Shown piece after piece: positions 50,601 through 60,200 of a stretch of 64,000 nt of DNA (position 1 is the first letter of the stretch; every line of letters starts with the position of its first letter). The translations under genes and the position numbers were made by a program. Source of the DNA: Chimonanthus salicifolius (Eukaryota > Streptophyta > Magnoliopsida > Laurales > Calycanthaceae); contig CM023540.1 in NCBI GenBank assembly GCA_013350335.1, positions 26,391,175-26,455,174 of the forward strand. The letters run 5' to 3'. A model generated the notes under the pieces. The model made no database searches, was not told the origin of the DNA, and worked only from the letters and a program-made list of their open reading frames with translations.

Positions 50601-53600
50601 CAACTTCCATAGAAGAGAGTGGCTCACATATTCTTCACTCTTAGGTCTGAGAAGGACTATCTAGCATACCCCTACAATAAGGTTCACTATCCATAACACC
50701 CTAAATTAAAAAAAAACATCAAACAAAACCAAAAAAGATCTAGAAGGATACGTGAGAGATCATGATTGGTTTAGACTCTACATAAGTTTAACCATGTCAG
50801 ATCATGACAAATTTGATGTCATACACATTCGTCGGATGAAGATCTAGCAAGGTCCATGATATAGAGCTTCATCAATTGAAAGGAAGACAAGAACAATGCA
50901 AAAATGCCTAAAGGGATGATAGATGACATACCCAAGGTCCGAAGGATGTTATAAAAGAAATAGATTGGTGATCAAATAAGTGGATGTTAAAGATACAATG
51001 TTGAGCCACCCATAATGATTATGCAATCATGACTTACAGACCACTTGAAAGATTCTTCAATTACCTTCCAAACACAACTTACAGATTGTTGACTAAATAG
51101 ATGGATCAAAAGATATAAGGTGCAGCCCACCTACAATGATCACACGATCATCATTCAAATATCATCTTAAAGATCCTTAAGTTAGCTTCCAAATAAAGCT
51201 TTATGGATCTCAAACTCAAATCTGGAGGACAAAGTTCTGGTACAAAAATTTCCCATATCTAGGTGCATCTACTTCACAATCATGTGGGCCCACTCAACGA
51301 TTAGAAAATGCCTCAGATCAATATCAGCAGAAATATCATCAAATCAACTTTCCAATGCAATTACGGATCTCAAATCAGACTTTGGGCGATGAAAATACAT
51401 GGAAAATAACTAAAAGATACATAGATGGGAAGCCCCCCCCACCCCACCCCAATGTGTGGCTCTCAAAACGACAACATGCAGTTCCAAGACATGCAAGTGA
51501 TAGATTTTCTCATCTTTTGGGGGATTTCTCAGCCGTAAATAGGCATTCTTGGAGACACTTTGGGGCATCTTTTGGCCTTAAAAGAGCCTGTTTATATCTA
51601 TAAAAGCCCAAGCCCAAGCCCATCCAAAGCCCGTAAGACTTTTAAAGCCAAAGTCCAAGCTCACCGTTTTGTAATTTAAAAATCTAACCACCAATTAAAA
51701 TTTCAATCAAAAACTTAATTTCTAGCTACTTAATCTTAATAATCAAAAATGGTAAATGTCCTTGAAAAGATTCGACACTAAGTGATTTTGATTGTTAAGA
51801 AATTTGAGTTTTGAAATGAAATTTTAACAAGTGGTAGGTCTTTAAGTTTGTTTTCTAACTATATGGTTAAATTTTCAATTTACAAAACAAAAATTAAAAA
51901 ATAAAAACAATACCAGATATAACCTTGTGATATATGTATATAATATAAAAATAAATAAAAGGGCTTAAAAGCCCGAGGGCCTCGATAGGCTTTAAGTAAA
52001 CGTCCGAGCCTAGTATGTCAGACAAAAATCTTGTCCAAGTCCATTTATTTAAATCGAGTTCAAGCCAGTCACGAGTTAGGTTTGGACAAATGAACACCCC
52101 GATTTAGGACTAACGGAGTTTCGGAGTTTTTTAGTTAAGTGTTGACTTTTCACAATATACTTGTATTATATACTAGTATCATACTTTTAGAAGTTCATAT
52201 ATTGAAAGTTGAGCTCCAATCAATGAATTGCTTAATATTGAAAGAAAGTTGAAGAATTCCTCACGTTATTACCTTTTAAGTATCTTTTATGTCACTTCAT
52301 ATATTAAATATTTGAGGAAAAACACTTTTGAATCTTAAATTCTACAGGTTTACAATGCACAGTTTGCGGTTCAAGATGAAAAAAACTGGTTAGGCTCATG
52401 GTTACAGCCTATAGGTTGTCGTTTCAAGTCTCGTGGACGTCAGATAAGACAATTGGTCCATGGAAATAATTTGCAAAATCCAAATATAAAATTGAACCTC
52501 AAATTGATGGGATAAAGGGCTTAAATGGTGATGATAATTTGCCGTTCAAGATGTATAACGATTTTACAATACGATTCAATTTTCACATCATCAAATGGCC
52601 ACCTCCTCCACAAGGCTTTCACAAATTTAATGTAGATGGGGCATCTAAAGGAAAATCAGGAGTAGGAATAGGTGGGGCCCTTAGGGATCAAAATGGTCCG
52701 AACTTTAGTGGTGTTCATAGAACTTGTAGGAATTAGGGATTCAAATGAGGCAGAACTACTTAGTATTAGGAGAGCCTTGACTACGGGGTTGACAGACTTA
52801 TCCGTTGAAGCGGATTCAACAAATGCCTATCGAATAGGCAAAAGGTTTGAAGTTACCCCCTTGGAGACTTGTTACCATCATTAGAGAGATCAGGGTCTTG
52901 GCTTCGAGTCTAGGATGTCTCCTTCGCCCAGATTAGTCGCACAGCCAATCGGGTGGTAGATTGCTTTAGCGAAGAATGGAGTCGATATTTCTGTTTCCGG
53001 CGTCTTTCATCTTAAAGGAAGAGATTTTTGGATATTATTCTATGGATGTACTTTTTCTTTGTTTTTATGTTTTTTTTTTTCCTGGGTCTATCCCTTTTAG
53101 GCCCCTTTCTTTATGTTTTTTGTAATTATCTTTTTGTATTAATAAAATTCAATTTCTTTATTGCTCAAAAGAATATATATAAAAATATGAAATACCATTA
53201 AATACTTAATCATGTTTGTAATCACAAGTATTAATAGCATGATTATCAAATATTAATTTAAGGACTTGAATATTATTCTCGTAGAAATCAATAAAAATCC
53301 AATTAGACAAAAAACTCAAGAAATACCAAAGAAATAAACTTGAATTCTCATTTCATTCAAAATCATAAGTCAAGACTCAAAACACATGGTTGCACCTAAT
53401 GCATTTCTTCTTCTTTTTCTCAATTCTCTTCACATACATAAAAAAATGAAAAAAAAAAAAAAACAATAGAATGGATTGAAAATAGGCTTGATGAACTACA
53501 AGTGGACCAAAATTCAATTTCTAGCCATTTAATCTATGTGGTCAAAATCACTAGATATCTTATAATAAATGAATAAATAAAAGAGGCATAGTGATTTCAA

Positions 53601-56600
53601 CCGCTAAGATTGAGTAACCAAAAAATGAATATAGGGTTGAAATTTGGTTCACTTGTCATCCACCAAATCTACTTTTAATCCATGCAATTAGATTTTGGAT
53701 GGATTTGAGAAAAAATTGACAGAACAGCTAGGGCCAAAGGGGGCCAATTTCACCCAAATCAAGCCCCTTCTAGCCAAAACTAACTGAAATGACCCAGAAT
53801 GGAATCCGAAACCAAAAATTAGGTGCTTCATTCTGTTTTTTAGCCAAAACTAGAATGGAACAAAATTGACAACTGAGGAATAGTAAGATTTTTAAAATGT
53901 CAGTGAATCATTCCCCTTGACATATTGTACAAATCGTAAGATTTTAACAGCAATAGATTCAATCTTAGATCCTCTTGGGTCTTTTGAACAATCTTCCCAA
54001 ACTTCATCTCCTGAATTCTAGGTAGAGATCTTGAACATCTTAAAGACTCCAAATCCTTTAAGTCATTGAGGTTTCTTGTTAAAATTCCTAGAGTTCACCA
54101 TAAAAAACGTGGGGGACTTTTTCATTTTCAAGGATCAAATTCTAACTTTAATCTTAGGAAGAAGGATCAACTCCACGAGTGGATCGAGTCACTAGAAATC
54201 CTATTAAAGAATAGAATTCAAGAACCAAGGCTTTCACTTTGTCTTTTGAAATTGTGCTCTAAACTCTTATACTTTAAGGGTATTGGACAAGTATCCCAAA
54301 GAGCAAATTAGATTTGGTATTTCGAACTTTAGTACTCACATTCAAAATATCAATACAAACTGTGGTTGTATGTTTTCTTTATTAATGAAGTTATCTTTCA
54401 AAAAAAAAACTAATTTATTCTTTAAAATTGGTTCCAACTATACTACATACCTCTTCTTCTGGAAGCTTGACAAGACGCTCCTCTTGTTGATGCCAGTTAC
54501 GAACAATTACCTGTTACAAACTAAAGTATAAGATTTATTTTCTTCTTTGAAAAAGAAAAATGAGAGGAAACATGATAACATCTAATCTGTTATAGATAAA
54601 TTTCATAAATGAAAGACACCCAAATGCATATATACAAAAAGGAAAACGAAATGCTCCATGATGTTTAAGGCCTTTTAGTAAAGAAAGTACCAATAGTGGT
54701 AAAAAATGAACTAAGGATCGCAAGGAGAAGGTACTAGGAGAAGGGGAGGCCATTAAAAACTTAGACGGATATGGTAAGAAAAAGACATGATAAATTGTGA
54801 CGGAACAACGGACGCGATTTTTTTTAGAGGGTAGTGCAAAAGTAGAACTCAAAAAACAAACCCCAAATGGATAATATTTATGGCTTAATGATAATGATGA
54901 ACCAAGTTGCATCACTCATACCATGAATGCATCATAGAAGGATACAATATAAAATCATCATGCATTGAATATGAAATAACAACTAGATTATCATGGCTAT
55001 TGAATCAATCTAATGTAAAATGGGAGTTTGATTGCACTTTTCCATCAATCTATTTTGACAATCCCTCTCTAATTGATCTTTTTTTCAATTTCAAAATGAC
55101 TAGAACTCATAACCTTTTTTTTCCTTCTAAATAGTCCACGACCTTCCTGGTTACAACAATGAACACTTTTGAACCATGCCATAGGCTCTTATCAACCCAC
55201 ACTTAATGGTTACATCATCCCATTAAAATGGAAGTTGGAACACGGTCAACAAGGAACACTTCCTACTATCGTACGCTTGGAACATTGCTTCCGTCTCTCC
55301 TAAACTCTCTACTTTGTGGAAGTTATCCTTATTTGCCACTGTTTGGAGCCTTCCACTGTTCAGAGATTCTAGTGAGTCTAGTGCAGTGGTTGGGAGACGT
55401 GCTCTCACTAAGTGTGCCTCGTGGGCTGCTTCTCTACAGGAATTCAGGAACATATGTATGTCAGATATTTTGCGTGTTTAGAAAGAATGTGTCGATCTTG
55501 CTTAAGGGTTTTAGCTTCCTTTTCAATTTTTTATAATTGTTGCTTTATCTATTTTATCTTTATCTTTTGCACATTTGGTGCCTCTTTATCTATTAATATA
55601 TGAACCATTTCAAAAAAAAACAAGGAACACTTACTACCCAACCATAACCATACAAACTGGGGAATTGGAGCTAACTAGTGAGAAGTATCGATGTGGTACC
55701 CTTTACATCTCATCCACTTCCATGAATTGGTGAGTTCCAATGTAGGCCCCAAAACCATTTGATGCTTCTTTAATTCACTACTCAACAGAACACCATAAGG
55801 GAAATATTATATATTCAATATACTCATGTGGCATATTTGATGAGTGTATCAACTAAACTTTGGGGTCTACAGTAAGGATGTCAATGGGAACCAGAAAACT
55901 TTGAGATAAAACTGATAAAAAAGAATATGGATAGGATCTAGGTTTTGGGTTTGTTTGCAAACTCGGACAAGGTTCAGGTTCAGGTCCAACCTTCTGGGTC
56001 TGGATCCAGATCTAGATTTTTGTTGTTTTGAACCTAGCATAAACAAGATAATATGTAAATTAAACATAATCATATTATAAAAATTATTGGAAGATACATA
56101 AAATTACATAGAAACATATGTTTATGTACGTGACATGTAATACCAAGGACCAATATCGGTTCTGAAATGTCAACCAGCAAGACCAATATCAGGTCCAACC
56201 CTTAGAGATCCAACTCCATGTCCAACATGAACCTGACCTATTGAAATCTCTATATAAGGGGCACAAAGCCATCTATTACAGGCCTGATCATGAACAACAT
56301 ATCTGCATATGGGCGAATTGGATTTGGCAACTGCTGTGCTTGTTCAGGAAATGGATCTATGATACATAGAAAAAATATTAGTAGGGACATCAATAGAGGA
56401 ACCAGACAACAAAAGTTCATTTTTCCAGAAACTAGGACATGGATACTAATGCAGGTGTCTGTTCAAAACATTTACTCATGCTATCATTTCTCTAATGATA
56501 TTAAATGAATCAATCTTTTAAGCATGCTAAATTTGAGATGACTGCCTATTTATTAAAGTTGCTTACATTAAGATCCTCTATAGTCTTCGTTTTGTACATT

Positions 56601-59600
56601 TTTTAGGACAAAATTATATTAAAATCATTAGAAGTTCAAATAAAATAAATCTAGGATATGTAGATGGTTAAAGCACATCTTACAAGTATACTATCAGTTC
56701 CATGGTATCCAACATGGTTCACGTATGTTGAGCACATACAACTGTATAAGTATCATCTCCATTACATAAGAGGCACTTCCCATAAAATAAACAAATAACA
56801 TGAGCACATATGCAAGAGCCAGGGTATCGTAGGATGGAACACCCATCCCTAGTACTTCATTTTTATTTTTTATTTTTTTGAAAGCTCTAGCTGTAATACT
56901 TCATTATCAATTTTTTTGATCTTTGGACAACTAAGAAAGCATGCCTATATTGGATAGCCCCTCTAGAAGACCAATAGTGCAGGGTTGCATAATTGTTATG
57001 CAAGTAACCATTTAAAAAAAAAATCCACTCTGTGATCCAAACATTGAAAGGCATTCACAGGAGAAATTTGTTTCTCCCTACACCATTTTCTCCTAAGAAC
57101 AGTAAACAGGATTCTACAATTTCTTCAGAATGTGTTTAGCTCCAGTTTGTCCTTCACTAGCTTTATCCAGGGTTCTCCACTTAGCAGATGTCCTCCACGT
57201 TTATTTTTCTCAATACTTGAATGCCTCTTAAATGGACAATTTACAGTCTTATATGGGGTGGGTGGATGAGTAGAACTTACAAAGATAGAAAGTTCTACAT
57301 CTAGATGGGACAAGGAATCAGAAGCAGTGATCAATGTGGTGCAGAAGGGTAGCAGAACAAGGAAAGCAATTTCTACACATTTTACATACCTCTGAAGGGG
57401 ACGCATAAATAAAGAAACCAACTACAGGTGAGAACTCACTACCATCCCTGCACAGGAAGCAAGTCAAAGCATGAGATTACAATCAAAGAAGCAACAGGAA
57501 ATGAATGTTCAAGAAACCATTCTATAGGAAATATCTTCTCTATTATATAACACTACACATGTGTGCAGAGGAGAAGGGATTCAGAATTTGACTGGTCATA
57601 TCTTTTTTTTCTGAAAAAATTAAAAGACGGATATCCTTGTTGCAACAGTCTTTAGTCTGCAGAATTGGCTAACACTCACTTGGAAGTTTCTCAGGAAAAC
57701 CACCTTTTCCAATCCCAACCCTAAGCACCAGGGTACATTCAAAATTTTAATGTGAATCATCTCTATTGCAACCAATGTTTAGGCAAGTTATGCAGGCAGG
57801 ACCACCAAGATGCATCTGATTCACGTGGCAGGGGCAGGGATGCCATTGTGGCTTACAGTTCGTCAAAATCACACAGGATGGATAAAATAACAGTCGGTGG
57901 TGTAATGACCCAAACAATTTAACCATGAAAGTTCATGGAATCTAATGCAACGAAAGATATTCAGTTTTGAATAGAATCATGCTAGTAGGAGTTACATTCT
58001 TGATTAGCATCACTCAGGTCAAACTTTAAAATACTTTTCAAACCTAGCAAGTAGCACCTTTCAAGGAGGGGCATTTGATAGCCAAGAGATCACTGCCACA
58101 GAAGGTACACATTCAGATACTCTATGGCCATAGTGGTGTCAGATAGGTTTGGTTTTAGTTTAAGTATAAATGTCATGGAAAAACCAATAAAAATAGATAG
58201 AGACTAATAGCTGCCACATACTCCACACACACATGCAAATTGGGACAAAATAAAATGTAAGGCCCACTAATGAGAATTGTCTTGTATTTGATAATTGAGT
58301 TGTGTTCCATACAAAGGTATCGTCATTTGAGTGATACATTAGAAACTTGGATATCATTAGCTACAAGGCAGAGATGCAACTAAGGATTGCTACTGAAATA
58401 TTCTATAGTCATAGTGCTGAAAAAGCCTGTAAATTACTATAAGTTTGTTGAGGATAAACCTTAGAAAGAAAGAAACACAAAAACGTAGAGAAACTAACCT
58501 ATTTGAACAACTATAATACACAAAATGAGGACCTGGAGGGATCATCTTTATGCCCTTGAAAGAAGGACCCACAGAAAACATCTGCAACACATAATGTAGT
58601 TCTTTTTAAGAAAAGCCCAGCCTTAAAAAAATTAAAAAACAAGCTATACTAAGTACTAACTGAATAAATTGCATTTTTCACAAATCCACACCAATCATGA
58701 GAAAAGTAGAAATTTTAATGTCAAAGGTTTGGTGATGGCATTAACCATTTCAATAACATATCCAAATCCATTACTCCTTGATTGGAATAAATAGCTATAG
58801 ACCTGATGAAGAAAGTAAAAAGGCCAAATATAGAGGCAATTTCAGTTTGTTTTCCATGCATGGAAATAGCATAAGAAATTAAAAGAATAATAATTAATAA
58901 CTCAAGAGAAAAACAGTCCTATACTCAACGTGACTATGACAAAAGAAGGGAAAGAAAGTATGTCAGTAGAAACTTGTGGAACCTACATGCTTTGGAAAAA
59001 GAAACCCCCGTGTCTGTACAAGATGCACACACTTGTACGAACCATGTAATTCATGTGTAAACCATGAAAATTTTCTAGCCAAAAATCATGGGAGTCTTAC
59101 TTACGCACGCAAACATGGATGGTTAGAAGTAGCTAATGCTTACACACTCAAGACATGTTAAACACACAGTTGCAAATTGCACACAGCTTGAATGTGGCCA
59201 TGGTTCAAGACAGTGGCTGACATGAAATGTATCCCAATTACAGTGTTGGCACGGGATATCTATATGCATCAAAAGTCCCCAATTTATCATAGTGTTCTTG
59301 AAACGTATTAACTGATGTGGCCAGTGCACGTAAGTCCAATATTGCCACAAGGGACTCTAGTGCTGATTTTCTTATTCTCTTTTTCCTCTTTTTCACCATT
59401 TCTATGTGGTCGGTTTGGAGAACTTTCACTTCTTGTTAGACTATGGCAGGAAATACGAATCAACATACTGCTGGATCAAATTGGAATCAAATTTTTGTAC
59501 CTAGGACTCGTTGCATTCCATAGCATTTGATATTTTTTGCAAGCAACTTGTTTTTATTTAGTTTATTTTATTGGTTTCATGCCTATTTGGTACTGCGAGC

Positions 59601-60058
59601 ATAAATTAGAGTTCATACTAAGGGCATGTCAAATTGTGAGTTCTGAACCAAACTCATTTGAACTTAAATATGTTCACCCAAAATTAACCTAATGCTTAAA
59701 ATTACTTAGCACCATTCCTTGATGGTACAAAGGTGATTGGATATACAACTATAAGGCATGATTTCTGATCTATGCATCTACAGTGCCTAATCCTGATTCG
59801 AGTTTGGAAATCTAGGTGGTTCTAGTTAAAATAAATATAGACCCAATAGAGGGACACGTTTAATGGAAAAATGTGATCATAAAATGAAGAGAAAGAAAAA
59901 GGGATGTAAACCTGAGTATCGATGCCAAAGAGGGTGAATTGAGGAACGTCGAGAAGGAGAAGAGTGGCACCCTGCTTCACAAGTCCAAGTGCAGTTTCTG
60001 CATCCATTTTTAAATTAAAAAGCCCACTTTCGTCTGCCGCTCCACCTCTTCCCTCCAT
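35016..60058 (-). CDS. AAR2: AAR2 homolog, U5 snRNP assembly factor (frameshift in exon 10)
   Basis: Thirteen coding exons on the minus strand: 60058-59912, 58581-58499, 57447-57390, 54510-54451, 49571-49442, 46994-46774, 39507-39415, 39320-39249, 37388-37356, 36416-36275, 36161-36105, 35253-35167 and 35072-35016 (TAA). All junctions are GT-AG and phases agree. The product would be about 412 residues (human AAR2 is 384). AAR2 hallmarks are GATLLLLDVPQFTLFGIDTQ, VGPSFKGIKMIPPGPHFVYY, DQHLGPYPLNHFGEWKQ, LTSLNMDK and LLLGELQFAFVAFL. The late blocks LVESTLGWDF and FAPVVEMMDD are also present. AAR2 binds Prp8 during U5 snRNP assembly before Brr2 joins. Exon 10 is 142 nt where 141 is needed: an extra base makes TAA at 36305-36303 (codon 337), after which the expected frame (KDIFLHRLCK) resumes. 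Start chosen at the first true ATG; MDAETAL, 18 codons into the frame, is an alternative. Confidence 0.93.
35471..37340. other. AAR2 introns 9-11, no separate gene
   Basis: Between exons 12 and 9 the introns are ordinary AT-rich sequence. Open frames such as 35471-35767 (+) and 35798-36148 (-) are chance frames; the latter overlaps exon 11 in a wrong frame. Confidence 0.5.
37389..39248 (-). other. AAR2 intron 8, no feature recognised
   Basis: About 1.9 kb of AT-rich intron between exons 9 and 8. No transposon hallmark was found. Confidence 0.5.
39735..39992 (+). mobile_element. LTR-like repeat, copy 1
   Basis: TGATATGTCCATATG to TTCAAAACTTCA. It is similar along its length to 44615-44852: shared blocks are AGTTAGCTAGAATTAG-like, TTGTAATCCTTGTTT, ACAAGAATAGAGTTCC followed by ATTTCTTC, then CTCTCTC and TCCTGCAA. 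The same orientation and 4.9-kb spacing would suit the two LTRs of a decayed element, or two solo LTRs. No target duplication was found. Confidence 0.55.
40925..41420. mobile_element. ACGATTC-family DNA element, copy 2
   Basis: Left end GTTGTTAAAATCTTACGATA and right end ACGATTCGATTTTCACAACA are inverted relatives of the ends at 28512 and 29372. The interior 41110-41370 is homologous to 52130-52340 (ATTATATACTGGTCTTATAC, TTAATATTGAAAGAAAGTTG, ATATATTAAATATTT). Flanks GTTTAGAG and GTTTAAGAG could be an imperfect target duplication. Confidence 0.6.
41727..41761. other. Short plastid-derived fragment (NUPT)
   Basis: CCCTGTGGCGGATGTCAGCG followed by GTTCGAGTCCGCTT matches, from memory, the chloroplast ribosomal-operon spacer. 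It is much more GC-rich than its surroundings. It looks like a T arm of a tRNA but has no acceptor stem or other arms. It probably reflects a tiny plastid DNA insertion in AAR2 intron 6. Confidence 0.6.
42285..42412. repeat. Purine-rich tract
   Basis: A stretch of about 130 bases almost all A and G on the + strand (GAGAGAGTGAGAGCGAG, GAAGAAGAAAAGAAGAAG). It opens long chance frames on both strands (42154-42426 + and 42199-42420 -). No gene is inferred. Confidence 0.8.
44615..44852 (+). mobile_element. LTR-like repeat, copy 2
   Basis: TGATGTACATATTACCGCAA to TCTTCAAACCTT. It is homologous and parallel to 39735-39992 (see that entry) and includes a (CT)n run at 44790-44811. Confidence 0.55.
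45180..45740 (+). mobile_element. LINE reverse-transcriptase C-terminal remnant 1
   Basis: Two + strand frames joined by a frameshift near 45410 read SAMLYGVECWAIKRK, then LDDRVRYKRIRDNL-type sequence, DDKMRETHLRWFVHG and RVEKLRIEGTIRRG. This is the characteristic end of plant LINE-type polyproteins (consensus YGAECW, MRMLRWM, MRETRLRWFGHV, GRPRKTW). Frameshifts and stops make it dead. It lies antisense to AAR2 in intron 6. Confidence 0.75.
45970..46530 (+). mobile_element. LINE reverse-transcriptase C-terminal remnant 2
   Basis: PSGVSCDSRIQCCLKECLY, then KMTVRFAIHMELN and IVEEMCMVTWMCM, is a decayed form of the same LINE segment (ASGVLCDRRIPLKLKGKFYR, VRPAMLYGAECW, VAEMRMLRWMC in living copies). 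It is followed by KADLRILDNGFGGGG in a GGT-repeat (46489-46516). It could be part of the same insertion as 45180-45740 or a second copy. Confidence 0.6.
46489..46516. repeat. (GGT)n microsatellite
   Basis: Nine GGT/GGC units at the 3' end of a LINE remnant. Confidence 0.9.
47613..47646. repeat. (CT)n microsatellite
   Basis: About 17 CT units in AAR2 intron 5. Confidence 0.9.
48135..48228 (-). mobile_element. tRNA-derived SINE head in AAR2 intron 5
   Basis: On the minus strand AGATCAGTTGGTAAGTTATG serves as A box and GGGTTCAAGTCTCATGGG as B box. TGTCAGATAGGCAACCC follows. A relative with the same B-box context and GTCAGATA word is at 52379-52537. Confidence 0.6.
48640..48662. repeat. (TGTA)n microsatellite
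   Basis: Short run of GTGTATGTATGTATG units. Confidence 0.8.
49904..49975. repeat. Tandem duplication, 39-bp period
   Basis: ACACATAGAGTTGTCAGTTT followed by ACACTTGGAT occurs twice in a row, starting at 49904 and 49943, in AAR2 intron 4. Confidence 0.9.
52130..52592. mobile_element. ACGATTC-family DNA element, copy 3, split by a SINE
   Basis: 52130-52340 matches 41130-41370. The right end CGATTTTACAATACGATTCA and ATTTTCACATCATC (52559-52592) matches the right end of the other copies. A 159-bp SINE-like insert interrupts it. Confidence 0.6.
52379..52537 (+). mobile_element. SINE nested in the ACGATTC element
   Basis: Flanked by TTTGCGGTTCAAGATG (52363-52378) and TTTGCCGTTCAAGATG (52538-52553), a 16-bp target duplication with one mismatch. 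The interior has GGTTAGGCTCATGGTTACAG near the A-box position and GTTTCAAGTCTCGTGG as B box. Confidence 0.75.
52593..53125 (+). mobile_element. LINE RNase H domain remnant
   Basis: + strand frames read IKWPPPPQGFHKFNVDGASK, GVGIGGALRDQNG, a frameshift, then RDSNEAELLSIRRAL and LSVEADSTNA. This is the RNase H-type domain at the end of plant LINE polyproteins (FNVDGAS, GGVLRD, EAELLAI, ESDS motifs). Frameshifts and stops show it is dead. The tail runs into a T-rich 3' end near 53160. It is antisense to AAR2. Confidence 0.8.
54511..57389 (-). other. AAR2 intron 3 (2.9 kb)
   Basis: Contains the retroposon at 55262-55619. 55870-56260 has GGTTCAGGTCCAACC-type low-complexity words. Otherwise no feature was seen. 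Confidence 0.7.
55262..55619 (+). mobile_element. 5'-truncated LINE-like retroposon with target duplication
   Basis: A perfect 13-bp direct repeat ACAAGGAACACTT lies at 55249-55261 and 55620-55632. The insert ends in TGAACCATTTC plus a short A run (55612-55620). It resembles the 3' end of a non-LTR element (GCCTCTTTATCTATTAATAT before the A tail). No intact ORF remains. The insertion lies in AAR2 intron 3. Confidence 0.8.
57448..58498 (-). other. AAR2 intron 2, no feature recognised
   Basis: About 1 kb of intron between exons 3 and 2. Confidence 0.6.
58582..59911 (-). other. AAR2 intron 1, no feature recognised
   Basis: About 1.3 kb of intron between exons 2 and 1. The frame at 58976-59161 is not supported as coding. 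Confidence 0.6.
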
Positions 60059-60200
60059 TTTCCCTCTCTCCACTCGAAGAAGCAGCAGAAGAAGAAATAA
60101 TGAAAGCTCCTCTCTCTGAACAAGAAGTGATTTGAGGAAATAAAAGCTCTCGGCCAGAAGTGTCTAGACACCAGAAAACGGCTATGTACAGCTCTTTCTG
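60059..60200 (-). promoter_or_regulatory. AAR2 leader and proximal promoter
   Basis: Read on the minus strand, a CT/GA-rich leader with TTCTTCTTCTGCTGCTTCTT precedes the start codon. No clear TATA box was seen. Confidence 0.4.

Larger units (their letters stand above)
49572..54450 (-). other. AAR2 intron 4 (4.9 kb), transposon-filled
   Basis: Contains the tandem repeat at 49904, the ACGATTC-family copy with a nested SINE and a LINE RNase H remnant. 50000-52100 and 53200-54450 show no other recognisable feature. 51610-51700 and 51960-52090 have AAGCCC/GGGCTT low-complexity words. Confidence 0.8.

Noticed and set aside
57125..57421. 98-codon minus-strand frame
   Set aside because: It overlaps AAR2 exon 3 in a different frame; the exon reads DGSEFSPVVGFFIYASPSE instead.
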